DNA of 64,000 nucleotides from Prorocentrum cordatum (lineage: Eukaryota > Sar > Dinophyceae > Prorocentrales > Prorocentraceae). Of the stretch, positions 20,428-30,300 are shown piece after piece. Where the stretch lies: assembly GCA_963575745.1 (NCBI GenBank), contig CAUYUJ010000370.1, forward strand, positions 550,382 through 614,381, in the 5' to 3' direction. The position numbers and the translations under genes were made by a program. Positions within the stretch are counted from its first letter, which is position 1; the number at the start of each line of letters is the position of its first letter. The notes beneath the pieces were generated by a model. That model was not told the DNA's origin, did no database searches, and worked only from the letters and a program-made list of their open reading frames with translations.

Positions 20428-21337
20428 GGTGCCGAATCGGATCGACCATGGGTCCCGCACGGCAGCACAGGTTTCCGGCGTCGTTCCCCCGCCTCTCTCG
20501 CACGAGAGCTTCATGCGGCGACGGCGCGAGCGGACTGCGGAGGGAGGGCTGCCGCGAGCTGCCCCGATCGGGTGCGCGAGGCCGTGTGCGTGCGCGGGAG
20601 CAAGAGTTCCCCGCGACCCTGGCGCTGCAATTCTTATGCGCAGCGCGCCTCGTCCCGACTCGCCGGGCCGCCGGGAGCGGTGCCGAATCGGAGCATGGGC
20701 CCTGCTTGGTAGCGAAGCAATGGGGGGCGATCAATGGGGGGGAAGGAACTCCCCCTTGGGGCCCTGAGGGCCCCCTTCCGGGCTCTCAAGAGGAGGAGGA
20801 GGAGGAGGAGGAGGAGGAGGAGGAGGAGGAGGAGGAGGAGGAGTCCCTTCAAGGGCCCTAAATGCCCCTTTTCGGCATCTCTCGCTGCTCCCCCGTTCAT
20901 CGCTCCCCTGTTACGCGGCCTCCAAGCTTCGCCTCGACTTGCCGAGCTGGCGGGGTTCGGTGCCGAATCGGATCGACCATGGGCCCTGCTCGGGCGCGAA
21001 TTAATGTGGGGCGATAAATGGGGCGGAGAGAAAGGTGTTTTTTTCGGGCCCTACAGGCTGCCTTCTGTCGCTGCCCCCCCCCCTGTAATATAGCCCCCCT
21101 CTTACGCGTCCTCCGACCTGCACGGCAGCACAAGCTCCCGGCTTCGTTCCCCTGCCTCTCTCTCCCTCTCTCTCTCTCTCGCACGAGAGCTCTCCGCGCG
21201 GCGACGGCGCGGGCGACCGGCGCATCCGCGTGGATCGCCCTCAACGGGGCTGCGGGGAGGGAGGGTTGCCGCGAGCTGCCCCGATCGGGTGCGCGAGGCC
21301 GTGTCCGTACGCGGGAGCAGGAGCTTCCGTGCATTGG
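20428..21337. repeat. Mosaic of diverged ~250-bp segments
   Basis: GGTGCCGAATCGGATCGACC occurs at about 20428 and 20959, and partly at 20677. GAGGGAGGGCTGCCGCGAGC...GATCGGGTGCGCGAGGCCGT occurs at 20540-20590 and 21258-21305. GCACGGCAGCACA plus GCACGAGAGCT occur in both blocks. The second block carries about 135 bp of extra sequence at 20984-21118 that itself resembles 20700-20745. A further GTGCGCGAGGCCG relic sits at 21670. A (GGA)n tract lies at 20787-20842 and a TC tract at 21150-21181. Confidence 0.75.
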
Positions 21338-21542
21338 GTCGGCGGCGAGCGAGGGGGGGAAGTGAGAAGAGGCGGGCCTTCTCAGAAGGCTCGGGAGTCC
21401 CCCGGCCTTCTGAGAAGTTTTCTGGGCCTTCCTCTAAGACACAAAAAACCTCCGAGAAGGCGCGCGGCGCGAGGGCTTCTGAGAACTCCCGCCGCCTTCT
21501 GAGAAGGCCTTCTCCTCCTCACTTCCCCCGCTCGCCGCCGAC
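21338..21542. mobile_element. 205-bp fold-back element
   Basis: The left end GTCGGCGGCGAGCG..GGGGAAGTGAG and the right end are inverted copies. The match continues with small gaps into GGCCTTCTCAGAAGGC on both sides, giving arms of about 50 bp. The interior has further GCCTTCTGAGAAGGC palindromes. No protein is encoded. Confidence 0.65.
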
Positions 21543-22126
21543 TGGGGCAGCGCTCAGACATGCAAGGGACGTTTCTCGTCGGTTTCGGCCTTTGGAAGCC
21601 CTCGCCGGGCCGGCCGGGAATCCTGGGGACCCCGTTAAGGTCAGGACATCTGATGTCTGGGGAGGTTCCGTGCGCGAGGCCGCGTGTGTGTGTGTGTGTG
21701 TGTGTGTGTATGTCTGTGTGCGCGGGGACAGGAGGTCCCTGCGATCCGGGCGTTGCAGTCTTCTGTGCACTGGGCGTTTTTGCCCAGTTGCGGGCCCCGG
21801 GACCGTCACCGATCGATCCAGCTAAAAGAATTGGACAGGAAGATGGGGTCTATAGGTCTGTAGGGCTCTGGTCGTGATTTGTTCGCGATCTTGCGACGTG
21901 TTCGCAACGTCGGATGTTAAGGGCTCGATGCCCTCTGGCAGCCCTCCGGAGTGTCCCCGATCACGTGCAGCCTGCACTGGGGCAGTGCACTCTGTACCGA
22001 GGGTGCAGCCGCGCGAGCCGCGCAGTCCGCATGCGAGCGGGCCTGAGGCAGCCACCCTGGATCGGCGCTGGACCCTGTCCAAAAGAGGCTGGTTAGCCTC
22101 ATCATTGGCATACTAGATTGATGCAC
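21543..22126. other. Unassigned, with (GT)n at 21685-21710
   Basis: A GT microsatellite interrupts a relic of the GTGCGCGAGGCCG repeat. Nothing else recognised. Confidence 0.4.
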
Positions 22127-22709
22127 CTACAGATCCAAGAGAGGCTTCACGGCCTCGGCATTGACTTCAATGCATGCGTCACATGCTGCTTTCCCGCTCT
22201 CTAGCGCTGGGAGCGCGCCAGGGGCGGCTCTGGATGCGCCACCAGGGGGGCCCACCGCCGATACAAGAACTCCGCTCCGAGCTCGGAGGAATTGAGCCCA
22301 CCTATGCCACTTCTTGTTCGTCGACCGTCGAACCCTGGAGACTCGCGTCACGAGAGTTCCGGGTGCAGATCTGGGTGCGGGGGGGGGTGCACGGAAGGAG
22401 GATGAGCGGGCTTCCGAGGGCTGCGGCGGAGAGGCGGGACTGTAGTGCGGTGCGGTGCTGCACGTGCGGAGTGGAAAAATCAGGACGGAGGGCGCGCGGG
22501 ACTGCCGAGGGAGGAAGAGTGAGGCTCGCTGGTTTCGGCGAAGGTGGGGCGTTGGCGCGTTGCGGTGCCGCGGATGGCTGCAAGAAACTTCGCTGCGAAT
22601 GACACGCTGCAGCCATTTACGTTCGTCTTGCACTTGAAGCTGGGCCGCAAGCATCTGCTTGTCGAGCCCGCATAGCCGGCGGTGCGCGCGATTATGGAGG
22701 TAGCTTAGC
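22127..22709 (-). CDS. Possible two-exon fragment, unknown protein
   Basis: A weak gene candidate. A minus-strand exon from about 22709 (after TATTCAG) reads LLSYLHNRAHRRLCGLDKQM, AAQLQVQDERKWLQRVIRSE and could end before GTTTCTTG at about 22587. A second, ending at 22127, reads ESGKAACDACIEVNAEAVK then PLLDL and a stop. The peptides look helical and more protein-like than surrounding frames. The sequence between contains repeats and no other coding sense. No domain was recognised and the exon linkage is inferred. Confidence 0.25.
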
Positions 22710-22969
22710 AACTGAATACGCGGAGCGTGATGATGAGGACGAGGCGGGAGGGGGGAAACCCGACCTCCGAAGCCTCCACCCCCGACTTCGAAAAGCAAGA
22801 ACTGGGTCCCCGATCCGTCTCTACCTCAACCCGACACTTGACGACTGGGCCTTCCCCTATCCCTTTCTAGCGAATATAACTCATCCTCGTCAGACCACCA
22901 GACGCGTTGGCAGGGCGGGCCAAGCGTTTCGCCCGAGACTTCCTCACAACGTATGCGCCTGAAGCTTGA

Positions 22970-23445
22970 GATGTTCAGCCTTTACGAGGATGGAGGACGT
23001 GTGGATTTAAACGTGGGGCTCTCGCCGCAGCGCCGCGCACATTCGCCCAACAAATGCAATAACAACCAGGATCGATGGCAAACGGTGTTCAACATGTGAA
23101 GCTTTCGCCGCAACTAGAAGCGCGCACATTTGTCTTCACATCTTGCACCAGTTACGATGAGGGAGAGCGGTTCCTTTCCAAAATGGGGCGTTCGCCTTAG
23201 CGCAGCGCGCATTCGTCTTGACAGCTCGAGGCGGATCCCCTGACAACATGTTGTTACTTGCCGTGGCGCCGCGCGGATTCGTCTTGACCGCTCGCAGCAA
23301 TTTCAAGGATGGAAGGCGGATTCATGTCAAAATCGGGCTGTCGCCTAAGCGCAGCGCGCATTCGTCGTTAACGCTGGCAACATTTACAAGGATGGTACAC
23401 CTTTCAAAATGGGGCTCTCGCTCGAAGCTGCCTCGAATGACATAA
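22970..23445. repeat. Diverged ~80-bp tandem repeat, about 6 copies
   Basis: CGCCGCAGCGCCGCGCACAT, CGCCTTAGCGCAGCGCGCAT, GCCGTGGCGCCGCGCGGATT and CGCCTAAGCGCAGCGCGCAT occur at about 23023, 23192, 23260 and 23342. They are each followed by TTCGTCTTGAC or a variant, and by AAGGATGG and TCAAAATGGGGCT(C)TCG. Spacing is 70-83 bp. Confidence 0.7.
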
Positions 23446-24290
23446 CCACACATGCAAACTCTTTCAAACATTGCAGGAATGGAGCCGCCATCTTTCCATC
23501 ACGGGAGTCTTGCTGGACATTTCGTTGAACTGTGGCCATGCGTCCTTGAATTCCAGATTTCTCTCTAGAAGGATGAACGGCAGATCCTTTACCAAACAGG
23601 TGTCTTGCCTGAATGGCAGGACCAAAATATGATGGTCTTTCAAGGGGGCGCACGCTATTATATATATATATATATATATATAACCAGAAAACGGCGTGCG
23701 GGGACTCCCGAGGAGGGGATTTGTGTCTGGAGGAAGTGTTGCAGCATTCGTTGATGCATCCTGGTTTACCCTCGTCCTCCTCATCATCCCTCCTTCCGAC
23801 CCCCTCCCTCTCCCCCCCTCGGTTCCCCACCTCCGCCTTCCACCCTCCTCCCACCTCCTCCCACCCTCCTCCCCCTGCCCCCCCCCCGGTACCCCCCCAG
23901 CTGCCGCACCGCGCACATCCGACCCTCCCAGCACACGGAAGATGAGGCCCAGAGGCGCCGCGGGCGGGCCGATCGCTGCCAGCTGCCCGCGAGAGCGCGG
24001 GGCAGAGCGAGGCCCCAGGGCTCTTTTCTCGAGACGCCCCCTGCGCGTCGAAACGGACGCCGCACAGCCCGCGGTCGAAGACAGAGAGACGCCGCACGCT
24101 GGCGCCCTCGGAGCCCGCTCGCGGAGGCCGCCCGAGCGGGGCCACGAGCGGAGCGGAGGGGGGGGGCCCCACAGGGGTCCCGCCGCGCTGCCGATCGCAC
24201 CGGCGACACACCGGGCGAGGCCGGCGACGCGGCGCGACCCTCCGACCCTCTGCCTGGAGCAGACGTGCACAGGCACCGCTGCTCCAGATG
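23446..24290. other. Unassigned, with (TA)n at 23657-23682
   Basis: Contains a TA microsatellite and a CCTCC-rich stretch (23770-23900). Long minus-strand frames across it have no recognisable domain. Confidence 0.4.
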
Positions 24291-24460
24291 AGCAGGCAGC
24301 CTCACAGACAAGGAGTTTCGGAGCTCCGCGCGGATGTCTTGGATCGGCGCCTCGGTCCCCCTGCGCTCTCCGCGCGCCAGGAAGGGGGTCGGGCGCCGAT
24401 CCAAGAAGTCCGCGCGAGCCCCCGAGACACCATGGCTATGCAGTTTCCTGTTCCTCCGTA
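24291..24460. mobile_element. Fold-back element, copy B
   Basis: Left arm GGAGCTCCGCGCGGATGTCT, TGGATCGGCGCC; right arm GGCGCCGATCCAAGAAGTCC, GCGCGAGC, its inverse. Same family as 24705-24899 and 28615-28804. Confidence 0.7.
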
Positions 24461-24506
24461 TTCCCTGGGCCTCTCCCTGGGTGCGCCCAGGCCAGCACTT
24501 CGAGGC

Positions 24507-24535
24507 GAATCCAGCCGTGGCGACGAGAGCGCTCC
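24507..24535 (+). repeat. Dispersed motif CCAGCCGTGGCGACGAG
   Basis: AATCCAGCCGTGGCGACGAG preceded by CACTTCGAGGCG. Related copies lie at 1787-1817 and 3688-3714, each followed by GxCTCC. Confidence 0.55.
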
Positions 24536-24704
24536 TCCTGCTGAGGACGAGTAGCGATATCGATACCCCTTCCTCCTCCGAGACCCCGCCCGCTCGGGCC
24601 CAGGCCTGGGCGGCCTCAGGGTCTGGCCAGCGCCAGCGGGCCGGGGGCAGGCGTGGATCGGCGCCCCAGGCCGCGGGGTTTGCTCGGGGCGGGAGCCTGC
24701 CTTC

Positions 24705-24899
24705 GAGGAGCAAGACAACAACACAGACAGAAACTTTCGGAGGTCCGCGCAGATTGCTTGGTTGGGCGCTGGACCGCATTCCCTGGCGTACGGGGCGCGC
24801 CAGGGGCGGCGGCGCCTCCGCCGCCAGGGGTGCCCAGCGCAGATCCAAGAAATCCGCGCGAAGCTCCGAACATTCATGTTCATGCATTGGTTTCTCCTC
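24705..24899. mobile_element. Fold-back element, copy C
   Basis: 195 bp with arms of about 65 bp. Left arm: GAGGAGCAAGACAACA, TTTCGGAGGTCCGCGCAGAT, GCGCTGG. Right arm: CCCAGCGCAGATCCAAGAAA, TCCGCGCGAAGCTCCGAA, TTTCTCCTC. The centre is GGCGGCGGCGCCTCCGCCGCC, itself palindromic. Confidence 0.75.
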
Positions 24900-25345
24900 T
24901 GGTTCATTGGGAATGCCCCGAGGCCGACCTGCCTGATCGCCGCACAGCCGCGCGCGCCAGGTGCGTGCGCGAGGCTGTGCGAGAGGCTGCGCTCGCGCCG
25001 CGGGTTCGTGTGTGTGAATATATGATATATGCATGCATTCCTATAGATGCATGTATGTGTATGTAGATGTCGGACTGGCGCAGCCGCGCGCGAGGAGCAC
25101 ATGCACTTGGCAGAGCCTGGCGGCTGCCATCGAGCTGGGTGGCTCTGTATTAAGAGGGGGCCAGAGAACAAGGGTGCAAGCGACGGCCGCATGCCCACGT
25201 TCACCTCTCGCTCCTGGAGCCGGGAGTCTTGTTGTCAACATCGCCTACGGAGCACAGCTCCGAAACTGGCCCCGCACCCCCCAAAACTAACCTGACGAAG
25301 GACCCAACCATATGCAATTGCGAGTACCGCATTGTGGGTACCGGT
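24900..25345. other. Unassigned
   Basis: Short AT-richer ATATATGATATATGCATGCA stretch at 25017-25037. No gene seen. Confidence 0.4.
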
Positions 25346-26844
25346 TTCGGTGGAGCTCCCTTTGGGGCCACGAAGCGCTGTAGCGGGTGGCGCTGACGCA
25401 TGCGGCCTGTGCCACTGGAGCCTTCGGTGGAGCTCCCTATGGGGCCACGAAGCGCTGTCCTGGGTGGCGTTGACGCATGCGGCCTGTGCCACTGGAGCCT
25501 TCGGTGGAGCTCCGTGTGGGGCCACGAAACGCTGTCCTGGGTGGCGTTGGCGCATGAGGTCTGTGCCACTGGAGCCTTCGGTGGAACTCCCTATGGGGCC
25601 ACGAAACGCTGTCCTGGGTGGCGTTGACGCATGCGGCCTGTGCCACAGGAGCCTTCGGTGGAGCTCCCTCTGGGGCCACGAAACGCTGTCCGGGGTGGCG
25701 TTGGCGCATGCGGTCTGTGCCACTCGGGCCTTCGGTGGAGCTCCCTCCAGGGCAACGGAACGCTGTCCTGGGTGGCGTTGACGCATGCGGCCTGTGCTAC
25801 TGGAGCCTTCGGAGGAGCTCCCTCTGGGGCCACGAAACGCTGTCCTGCGTGGCGTTGTCGCATGCGGCCTGTGCCACTGGAGCCTTCGGTGGAGCACCCT
25901 CTGGGGCCACAAAACGCTGTCTGGGGTGGCGTTGACGCGTGTGGCCTGCACTGGAGCCTTCGGTGGAGCACCCTATGGGGCCACGAAGCGCAGTCCTGGG
26001 TGGCGTTGACGCATGCGGCCTGTGCCACTGGAGCCTTCGGTGGAGCGCCCTATGGGGCCACGAAGCGCTGTCCTGGGTGGCGTTGGCGCATGCGGTCTGT
26101 GCCACTGGAGCCTTCGGTGGAGCTCCCTATGGGGCCACGAAGCACTGTCCTGGGTGGCGTTGACGCCTGCGGCCTGTGCCACAGGAGCCTTCGGTGGAGC
26201 TCCCTCTGGGGCCACGAAACGCTGTCCGGGGTGGCGTTGGCGCATGCGGCCTGTGCCACTGGAGCCTTCGGTGGAGCTCCCTCTGGGGCCACGACACGCT
26301 GTCCTGGGTGGCGTTGACGCATGCGGCCTGGGCCACTGGAGCCTTCGGTGGAGCTCCCTGGGGCCACGAGTCACTCTGGGGTGGGGTTGACGAATGCGGC
26401 CTGTGCCACTGGAGCCTTCGGTGGAGCTCCCTGTGGGGCCACGAAACGCTGTCCGGGGTGGCGTTGACGCATGCAGCCTGTGCCACTGGAGCCTTCGGTG
26501 GAGCTCCCTCTGGTGCCACGAAACACTGTCCTGGGTGGCGTTGACGCCTGCGGCCTGTGCCACTGGAGCCTTCGGTGGAGCACCTTATGGGGCCACGAAA
26601 CGCTACCCTGGGAGGCGTTGGCGCATGCGGCCTGTGCCACTGGAGCCTTCGGTGGAGCTCCCTATGGGGCCACGAAGCGCTGTCCTGGGTGGCGCTGACG
26701 CATGCGGCCTGTGCCACAGGAGCCTTCGGTGGAGCGCCCTCTGGGGCCACGACACGCTGTCCGGGGTGGCGTTGGCGCATGAGGTCTGTGCCACTGGAGC
26801 CTTCGGTGGAGCTTCGTGTGGGGCCACGAAGCGCTGTACTTGGT
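25346..26844. repeat. 75-bp satellite, about 20 copies
   Basis: Unit GCATGCGGCCTGTGCCACTG, GAGCCTTCGGTGGAGCTCCC, TATGGGGCCACGAAGCGCTG, TCCTGGGTGGCGTTGAC. The period is almost always 75 bp, so several frames on both strands stay open for over 200 codons and give 25-residue repeat peptides. Copies differ by scattered substitutions; one or two are shortened (near 25945 and 26350). No start context, splice signal or domain supports a protein, so it is called satellite. Confidence 0.95.
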
Positions 26845-26884
26845 GGATGAAACGCAGGGATGTGACGAAGCTGATGGGAGGAGG

Positions 26885-26970
26885 GAGGAGGGGGAGGAGG
26901 AGAAAAGGAGAGGAGAGGAGAGGAGAGGAGAGGAGAGGAGAGGAGAGGAGAGGAGAGGAGAGGAGAGGAG
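26885..26970. repeat. (GGAGA)n microsatellite
   Basis: About 14 copies of GGAGA/GAGGA. Confidence 0.95.
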
Positions 26971-27184
26971 GTGGAGTGACGCGGGGCGCTGTCTCTTCAA
27001 AGCGAGGACCTAACACCACAGGATGGTTGGGAAAAAAGCGGATCTGGCAAGAACGGGAAGCGCCGCTTGAATTCAATCCCACGAGCACTTTGGGCGTTGG
27101 TGGTTTAGAGCGTTTCCTCTTCCACCTCCATTCTTTTCTGTTTCGGGGAGGGGCTTACCCCTCCCCCTACCCCCTCCCCTGGAC

Positions 27185-28020
27185 CTGGACGGGGCGCCCC
27201 GCGAGCAATCAGGGCGTCCAAGATGGCCCAAGATGGCCCCAAGAGGGCCTCAGAGAGAAGGTGAGCTCCAAGATGACTCAAGATAGCGCAAGATGCCTCG
27301 AGATGGCTCTCGAGATGATCCCAGACACCCTAAGACTGCCCCAAGACGGCTAAGATGCCAAAAGAGCTCCGCAAGGATGCCCCCAAGAGGCCAAAATCCT
27401 TCAACCACCGTTGGAAAATCTATGGTTTTGGCTTTCTCGCCTTTTCGCTTCCGATGGCCCCTGTCTACCGGTTCGCACCGTGACCCGCCCCCCCTTTTCA
27501 TGATGGACTGGAGGGGGAGGGGGAAGGGTTCGAACCCGTAGTGACCCCCCCCCGGTTTTCGGAGAGGACAGGGGGGGGGACGGGATGGGACCCCCCAGTG
27601 ACCCCCCGTTTTCGCCAGCAGCGGTGGTAAACACACGCTCTTTCTGAGGTTTTTGAAAAAAATGTTTGCGTTCTCGCCTTTGCTGCTTTCCGACGCTCCA
27701 AGACGGCCCAAGAGGCCCTCAAGACCACCCCAAAACGGCCCAAGAGGCCTCAAAGATGGCCCCAATGCGGCCTAAGACCGCCCCAAAACAGCCCAAAAGG
27801 CGCCCAAGAGGGCCCAAAGCCGGCCTCAACAGGGGCCCAAGAGAGGGAACACGAACCGAAAATCCGAACCTTCCGCCCCAAAAGGCCCCCAAGGCCCTCG
27901 AGAGGCCCCCAAGAGGCCCCAAAAGGCTCCCCAAATGAGGTCCAAAGGAGGCCCCCAAAGCCCCCAAGAGGCTTCAAAACTGCCTCCAAGAGGCCTCCCA
28001 TGAGATCCAAACGAACATCC
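27185..28020 (+). repeat. Degenerate CCAAGATGGCC / CCCAAGAGGCC array
   Basis: Two stretches (27205-27400 and 27690-28020) of irregular CCAAGANGGCC words flank a G/C-homopolymer-rich middle. The middle contains TTCTCGCCTTTTCGCTTCCG at 27436 and TTCTCGCCTTTGCTGCTTCC at 27671, the second running into GACGCTCCAAGACGGCCC. Several ACCCCCCC(CA)GTGACCCCC words recur at 27540-27610. Confidence 0.75.
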
Positions 28021-28614
28021 AAATGGCTTCACACCCACAACCCAAGCTCGGTAGCAGGACTTGCCGCAGGCAGCTGGATGGAAAAGACACACGCGCAGAA
28101 CACACTGAGGCCACGACGAGCTTCGACCGAATAAAGGTGTCCTTCATGTCAGCCATTGGCTGTGCACACGGGTTTGCCCTGCCATACTGACTGCGTTGGG
28201 AGTTCGAAACAAAACAACGAGAAGGGATGGGGATCCGCAGACGTCCCGATCGGCGCCCACTCGCAGAGCACAACCACCGAGAAAACATAAAAAGGAAGCG
28301 GGCAACCCCAGACCAGCTGCCTCCTGGCCGAGCGCGGCCGAAACGGGTCACGCTCGGTCACGGCCGTGGCCGCTCACTGCCACGACGCGCTGATGATAGA
28401 CGACAGCGGCGCCCTCTCCGCCTCAACGCTGTCCTCCGCAGAGAGAATATGTGCACCACCACCGCGCCCGGGGTGGGCCACCCTGGGCCCCAGGATGATG
28501 CTGCATAGGCCGTCCTGGCCGTCAGGCCGGGAGGGCGTGTACGCGCTATGCCAGGGCCCAGAAGATGGCCTCGACCAGGCGCGGTGGTGGTGCATATACG
28601 CCCTCTGCTAGAAG
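28021..28614. other. Unassigned, no gene recognised
   Basis: No domain or repeat recognised. Confidence 0.35.
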
Positions 28615-28804
28615 AACAAACAATAGCATAAACATGAGACCTGTTGGAGATCCGCGCAGATTCCTTGGATCGGAGCTGGACCCCCCTCCCTGGCGAGCGG
28701 AGCGCGCCTGGGACGGCGCCGAAGGCGCCGCTTGAGGGCCCCAGCGCTAATCCGAGAAACCCGCGCGGAGTTCCAAAAGCACATGTTTATGCAATTTGTT
28801 TGTT
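28615..28804. mobile_element. Fold-back element, copy D
   Basis: 190 bp. Outer arms AACAAACAATAGCATAAACA and TGTTTATGCAATTTGTTTGT are inverse. Inner arms GGAGATCCGCGCAGATTCCT and its partner AACCCGCGCGGAGTTCC pair imperfectly (about 25 of 34). The centre is GGCGCCGAAGGCGCCG. Confidence 0.75.
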
Positions 28805-28992
28805 CCCCGATCTGCGGTGTCCCAGTCGGTGTATCGCTCCTGCTTGTAGGAGGGATTCAGGCGTCGCTCCTGCGCGTGGGGAGCCTTCATGCGGCGGCAG
28901 TTGAGACTGGGCTCCTCCAGCGATGCGTTGCGGCCCTCGGTGCCGAGGGCGCCCCCGACCCTCCTGCCGGGCGGAGAAAATCCGTGCCAATA

Positions 28993-29210
28993 TTCTCCAT
29001 TCGTCCTTTTCCCCACCTACTCCTCCTGCTCCTGCTCCTGCTCCTGCGCCTGCTCCTGCTCCTGCTCCTCCTCCTCCTCCTCCTCCTCCTCCTCCTCCTC
29101 CTCCTCCTCCTCCCTCTAAGCCTCCCTCCCTCCTCCCTCCCTCCCTCCCTCCCTTCCTCCCTCCTTCCCTCCTCCCACCTTCACTCCCTCCATCCCTCTT
29201 CCTCCTCCTG
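28993..29210. repeat. Compound CTGCTC / CTC / CCCT microsatellite
   Basis: CTCCTGCTCCTGCTC passes into pure (CTC)n (29060-29112), then CCCTCCCTCC to about 29200. Confidence 0.95.
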
Positions 29211-29860
29211 TCCTCCATCCCATAGTATGTCCTTCTTCCGCATCTCCTCCATCCTCCCTCGCTCCCTAAACGCTTCCCCCCCAAGAGAGCCCCAAAGTCT
29301 TCCAACATGCCCCCCCAAAGACAGCCCCAAGACCAGATAGCTTCAGGAGGCCCTCAACAGGCTCCCTGAGCGAAAGAATCGCCATCCACTCCCTCCTCAA
29401 CATCCTCCTTCCCATTCTTCATCGGCAGACTCAGCAAGTCCACTTCTGGGACTGCTCAGATTGATTCCGAGCGTGGGCTTGACGGCTGCTCACCTGTCTG
29501 CTCCGCTGGATACTCCTACACTTACCATAATAACGCTGCTCCCATGGTGATCGTTTCTGGATGGGGCTGGTGCGCATACGCAAATCGTCCAAAATAAAGT
29601 CGAGCTCGTGCGCTGCCGGGCGCTTCCAGGACCCGAAGCCTGGCATGCATGCGGCGCTGGGCGTCAACCGCAAGGCACCCGAGAGCAGACGCAAGACGCA
29701 AAAAGGCTCCCAGCAGGCACTCGAAGCCTCCGGAAAGAGGAATAGTACCATGCGAGCGCAGCAGTCTGCATGTGAGCTTGACACGCAGCCAATGAGCATG
29801 ACGATGTGACGCCTGTGGGCTCCTCCATATTCTTCGCCCGCACCACAACGTCACGGGAGC
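29211..29860. other. Unassigned, no gene recognised
   Basis: Moderately GC-rich unique sequence. Confidence 0.35.
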
Positions 29861-30300
29861 GCCGCACTGCTGCTGTGAGCACCAGCTGTATGCATGCGAC
29901 GGCCAGAAGAGCTTTCGTGTGCTACCCTTCGCTTAATCACACAACCGTGTTAATGCGAGGCCTTCGCAACGAAGAAAACCCAGACCCTGCCCATACCGCA
30001 ACAACCTGCGATCAACACGCGTATGCACAAGGCATGCCGGCCCGTGCCACTAGCGCAAAAGCATGCGCGCACAACCATACGCCTAGAAGCATCTGTAATA
30101 TCAGTGTGAGCACCGCGGTGGCGCGCGAGCGCCATAGTAGACATTTGCCTTCAAGCGCCACGGCATGTCTATGAACACCAAAGCCTGCTAGCGATTGCCT
30201 CAATCCTGTGAGCGCTACCAAAAAACACCCTGCGAGTGCCACGACAAGCTGTGAGCACCACTCTTGTGAACGCTGCGACGGTCTGCGAGCGCCAAGCGGC
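29861..30300. repeat. Degenerate CTGYGAGCRCCAC repeat
   Basis: Words such as CTGTGAGCACCA, CTGTGAGCGCTAC, CTGCGAGTGCCACGAC, CTGCGAGCGCC and TGTGAGCACCGC recur about every 18-35 bp. This is clearest at 30205-30295. Divergence is high. Confidence 0.5.

Noticed and set aside
22970-23445. CRISPR-like array
   Set aside because: Repeats are too long and too diverged, with no constant spacer length, and the genome is eukaryotic.
25591-26780. Long open frames on both strands with 25-residue repeats
   Set aside because: A 75-bp period keeps all frames without a stop in the monomer open. No frame shows a start context, splice signal or conserved domain.
27525-27545. GGGTTCGAACCCG resembling a tRNA T-arm
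   Set aside because: No acceptor, D or anticodon stems can be placed on either strand around it; flanks are G/C homopolymers.
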